DNA from: Veillonella agrestimuris
GTDB lineage: Bacteria > Bacillota > Negativicutes > Veillonellales > Veillonellaceae
Direction of reading: 5' to 3'
Assembly (NCBI RefSeq): GCF_943193065.1
Contig: NZ_CALPCS010000007.1
Span: 1-64,000, forward strand
Length of the DNA: 64,000 nt
In this document: in pieces, positions 62,961 to 64,000 of the stretch
How positions within the stretch are numbered: the stretch's first letter is position 1
How the letters are laid out: each line of letters begins with the position of its first letter
The notes under the pieces: model-generated
Database searches by the model: none
The model's input: the letters and a program-made list of their open reading frames with translations, nothing else
What the model was told of the DNA's origin: nothing
Translations under genes and position numbers: made by a program

Positions 62961-63922
62961 TATTTGTTTACCTCCTCAGCTGCTTTCATAAGGCGACGAA
63001 CACCGTCGATACCATTTACTGGTTTGTGAGGTACGATGAGTTCAAATGGATTGATTTTGTTGTGTTTCCACAAACGTAATGCATAGAATGCTTGTTTTGC
63101 AGAATCAACAACACCATCGGATTTCAAACTCATAGACACTTCGTTTAAGCGACCAGTTTTGTAAAGATCGTCTTTGAAAGCTTGTGCATGACGGAAGCCT
63201 TTGTTGTTAGTAAGACCAGCTTTGGACGCTTCTTTACGCAAGTTGGAAATATCTTGAGCAGGTTTTAAATGTTTAGGACAACGGGAGATACAGTTCATAC
63301 AATGAACGCATTTCCAAAGGCCATTTTCATAAGCTGGTGCAATGTGCGCCATAGGTGCATCATCACGGCTATCTAAAACGAAACGGTTCGCTTTAGTAAA
63401 TACATATGGCTCTAAGAAGTCGTCTTGTTTTGCAGTCAATTTGTTACATTCAGATGCACAGCAACCGCAAAGGATACATTCTGTACCAGCAACGAATTTT
63501 TTGAAATCTGCTGGAGTTTGACGAACGATTTTGTCCCCTTCGTTGAACTCAGCTTTCAAGAAGATCCAAGGTGCCACAGTTTTGAGGCGATCAACTTTTG
63601 CTTCCCAATCTACTACTAAGTCACGAATAACGTTGAAGTTACCAATTGGAGCGATAGTCAATTCATCTGTACCATAACGAGCAGTTAATTCGTCAATTTT
63701 AGCTTCGCAACCGAGCATTGCTTCGCCGTTTACACGGATGGAGCAAGCGCCACAAACTGCGGAACGACAAGCTGCTACGAATGTTAAAGATGGATCGATT
63801 GTATCTTTAATTTTTTGAAGGCCCCAAAGAATTGTACGGTCTGCTTCATAGTCGAATTTGAAAGTCTGTACAAACGCGCGACCTTGTTGGTAACGGTGAA
63901 TATGATAGGTGATTTGTCTCAT
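62960..63922 (-). CDS. sdhB: Fumarate reductase/succinate dehydrogenase iron-sulfur subunit
   Basis: This 320-residue subunit carries electrons between flavoprotein and quinone. The N-terminal [2Fe-2S] motif is CRSAVCGACSIRVNGEAMLGC. Two [4Fe-4S]/[3Fe-4S] motifs follow, CILCGCCASEC and CVHCMNCISRCPK. A long C-terminal tail of about 80 residues goes past the usual 240-residue SdhB, as in Mfr-type enzymes. It lies between the flavoprotein gene and the HdrB-like gene. In an anaerobe using lactate to propionate, fumarate reduction is the likely direction. Confidence 0.9.
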   Translation of the reverse strand: MRQITYHIHRYQQGRAFVQTFKFDYEADRTILWGLQKIKDTIDPSLTFVAACRSAVCGACSIRVNGEAMLGCEAKIDELTARYGTDELTIAPIGNFNVIRDLVVDWEAKVDRLKTVAPWIFLKAEFNEGDKIVRQTPADFKKFVAGTECILCGCCASECNKLTAKQDDFLEPYVFTKANRFVLDSRDDAPMAHIAPAYENGLWKCVHCMNCISRCPKHLKPAQDISNLRKEASKAGLTNNKGFRHAQAFKDDLYKTGRLNEVSMSLKSDGVVDSAKQAFYALRLWKHNKINPFELIVPHKPVNGIDGVRRLMKAAEEVNK

Positions 63923-63923
63923 C

Positions 63924-64000
63924 TTAGTACTTCCTTTCTTGTGGTTCGTATTTAGTGAACACTACGTCGCGTTCGGATAACTCATATTCGCCATTAGCGC
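63924..64000 (-). CDS. C-terminus of the fumarate reductase flavoprotein subunit (partial)
   Basis: The last 24 codons read on the minus strand give ...NGEYELSERDVVFTKYEPQE and a stop, just before the ribosome binding site of the iron-sulfur subunit (AGAAAGGAAG, one base past). The sequence is truncated by the right edge. Gene order and ending resemble the SdhA/MfrA tail, but too little is visible for a certain family match. Confidence 0.55.
   Translation of the reverse strand, partial: ANGEYELSERDVVFTKYEPQERKY

Overview
The window looks like chromosomal DNA of a Negativicutes bacterium, most probably Veillonella. It is AT-rich and densely coding, with short spacers and many strong intrinsic terminators. 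The genus call rests on gene content: an L-lactate permease beside an Ldh2-type malate/lactate dehydrogenase, an SdhABE/Mfr-type fumarate reductase, a giant fused acyl-CoA dehydratase activase, a ClpL ATPase and a fructose PTS. No 16S rRNA gene is present, so the genus is an inference. I see no insertion sequence, prophage or CRISPR array.

Layout. 1-6.2 kb: a PotE-type antiporter, argG-argH, a monofunctional peptidoglycan glycosyltransferase and a CsoR-family repressor. 6.2-14 kb: ptsI and ptsH on the minus strand, then dapF, nhaC, fruK and fruA on the plus strand. 14-23.8 kb, all minus: clpL under a heptad-repeat operator, the cymR-cysK pair, a 2-Cys peroxiredoxin, the DUF1934-argS-pyrG group, a GIY-YIG protein and a cyclophilin. 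23.9-30.4 kb: two unknown lipoproteins, a HAD phosphatase, a DUF1653 protein, BrnQ and a stand-alone molybdopterin oxidoreductase. 31-36.9 kb: the lactate block (ldh2, lctP), an SDR, a PepSY protein behind a palindromic operator, and a Bcr-type exporter followed by a degenerate 17-bp tandem repeat. 37-44 kb: the 1417-residue activase, CobT and a DAACS symporter. 44.3-49.6 kb: class Ia ribonucleotide reductase nrdAB with an NrdR-like box, a cluster of palindromic intergenic repeats, a rubredoxin-DUF2231 membrane protein and a GNAT enzyme. 49.8-58 kb: a nearly complete aromatic pathway (aroF, aroB, aroA, aroC, pheA, aroE-aroK fusion; aroD convergent, with an MFS gene). 59-64 kb: tRNA-Ser(UGA), an ArnT-like glycosyltransferase with DedA, and fumarate reductase subunits running off the right edge.

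How the genes work together. LctP imports lactate, and the Ldh2 enzyme may oxidise it, possibly coupled to oxaloacetate reduction as in the classical malate-lactate transhydrogenase of Veillonella. Carbon could then pass through the reductive branch to fumarate, which the iron-sulfur and HdrB-like subunits at the right end would help reduce. The PTS genes give a self-contained fructose route (EI, HPr, FruA, FruK).

The most interesting element is upstream of aroF. A 30-codon leader peptide there contains the run Tyr-Phe-Tyr-Trp-Phe-Phe and is followed by a strong terminator whose 5' arm can pair with the leader. This looks like ribosome-mediated attenuation of the whole shikimate/phenylalanine operon by aromatic amino acids. 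Other points worth following are the clpL operator with an 8-bp repeat period, the 15-bp inverted repeat over the PepSY-gene promoter, and the repeat family downstream of nrdB.
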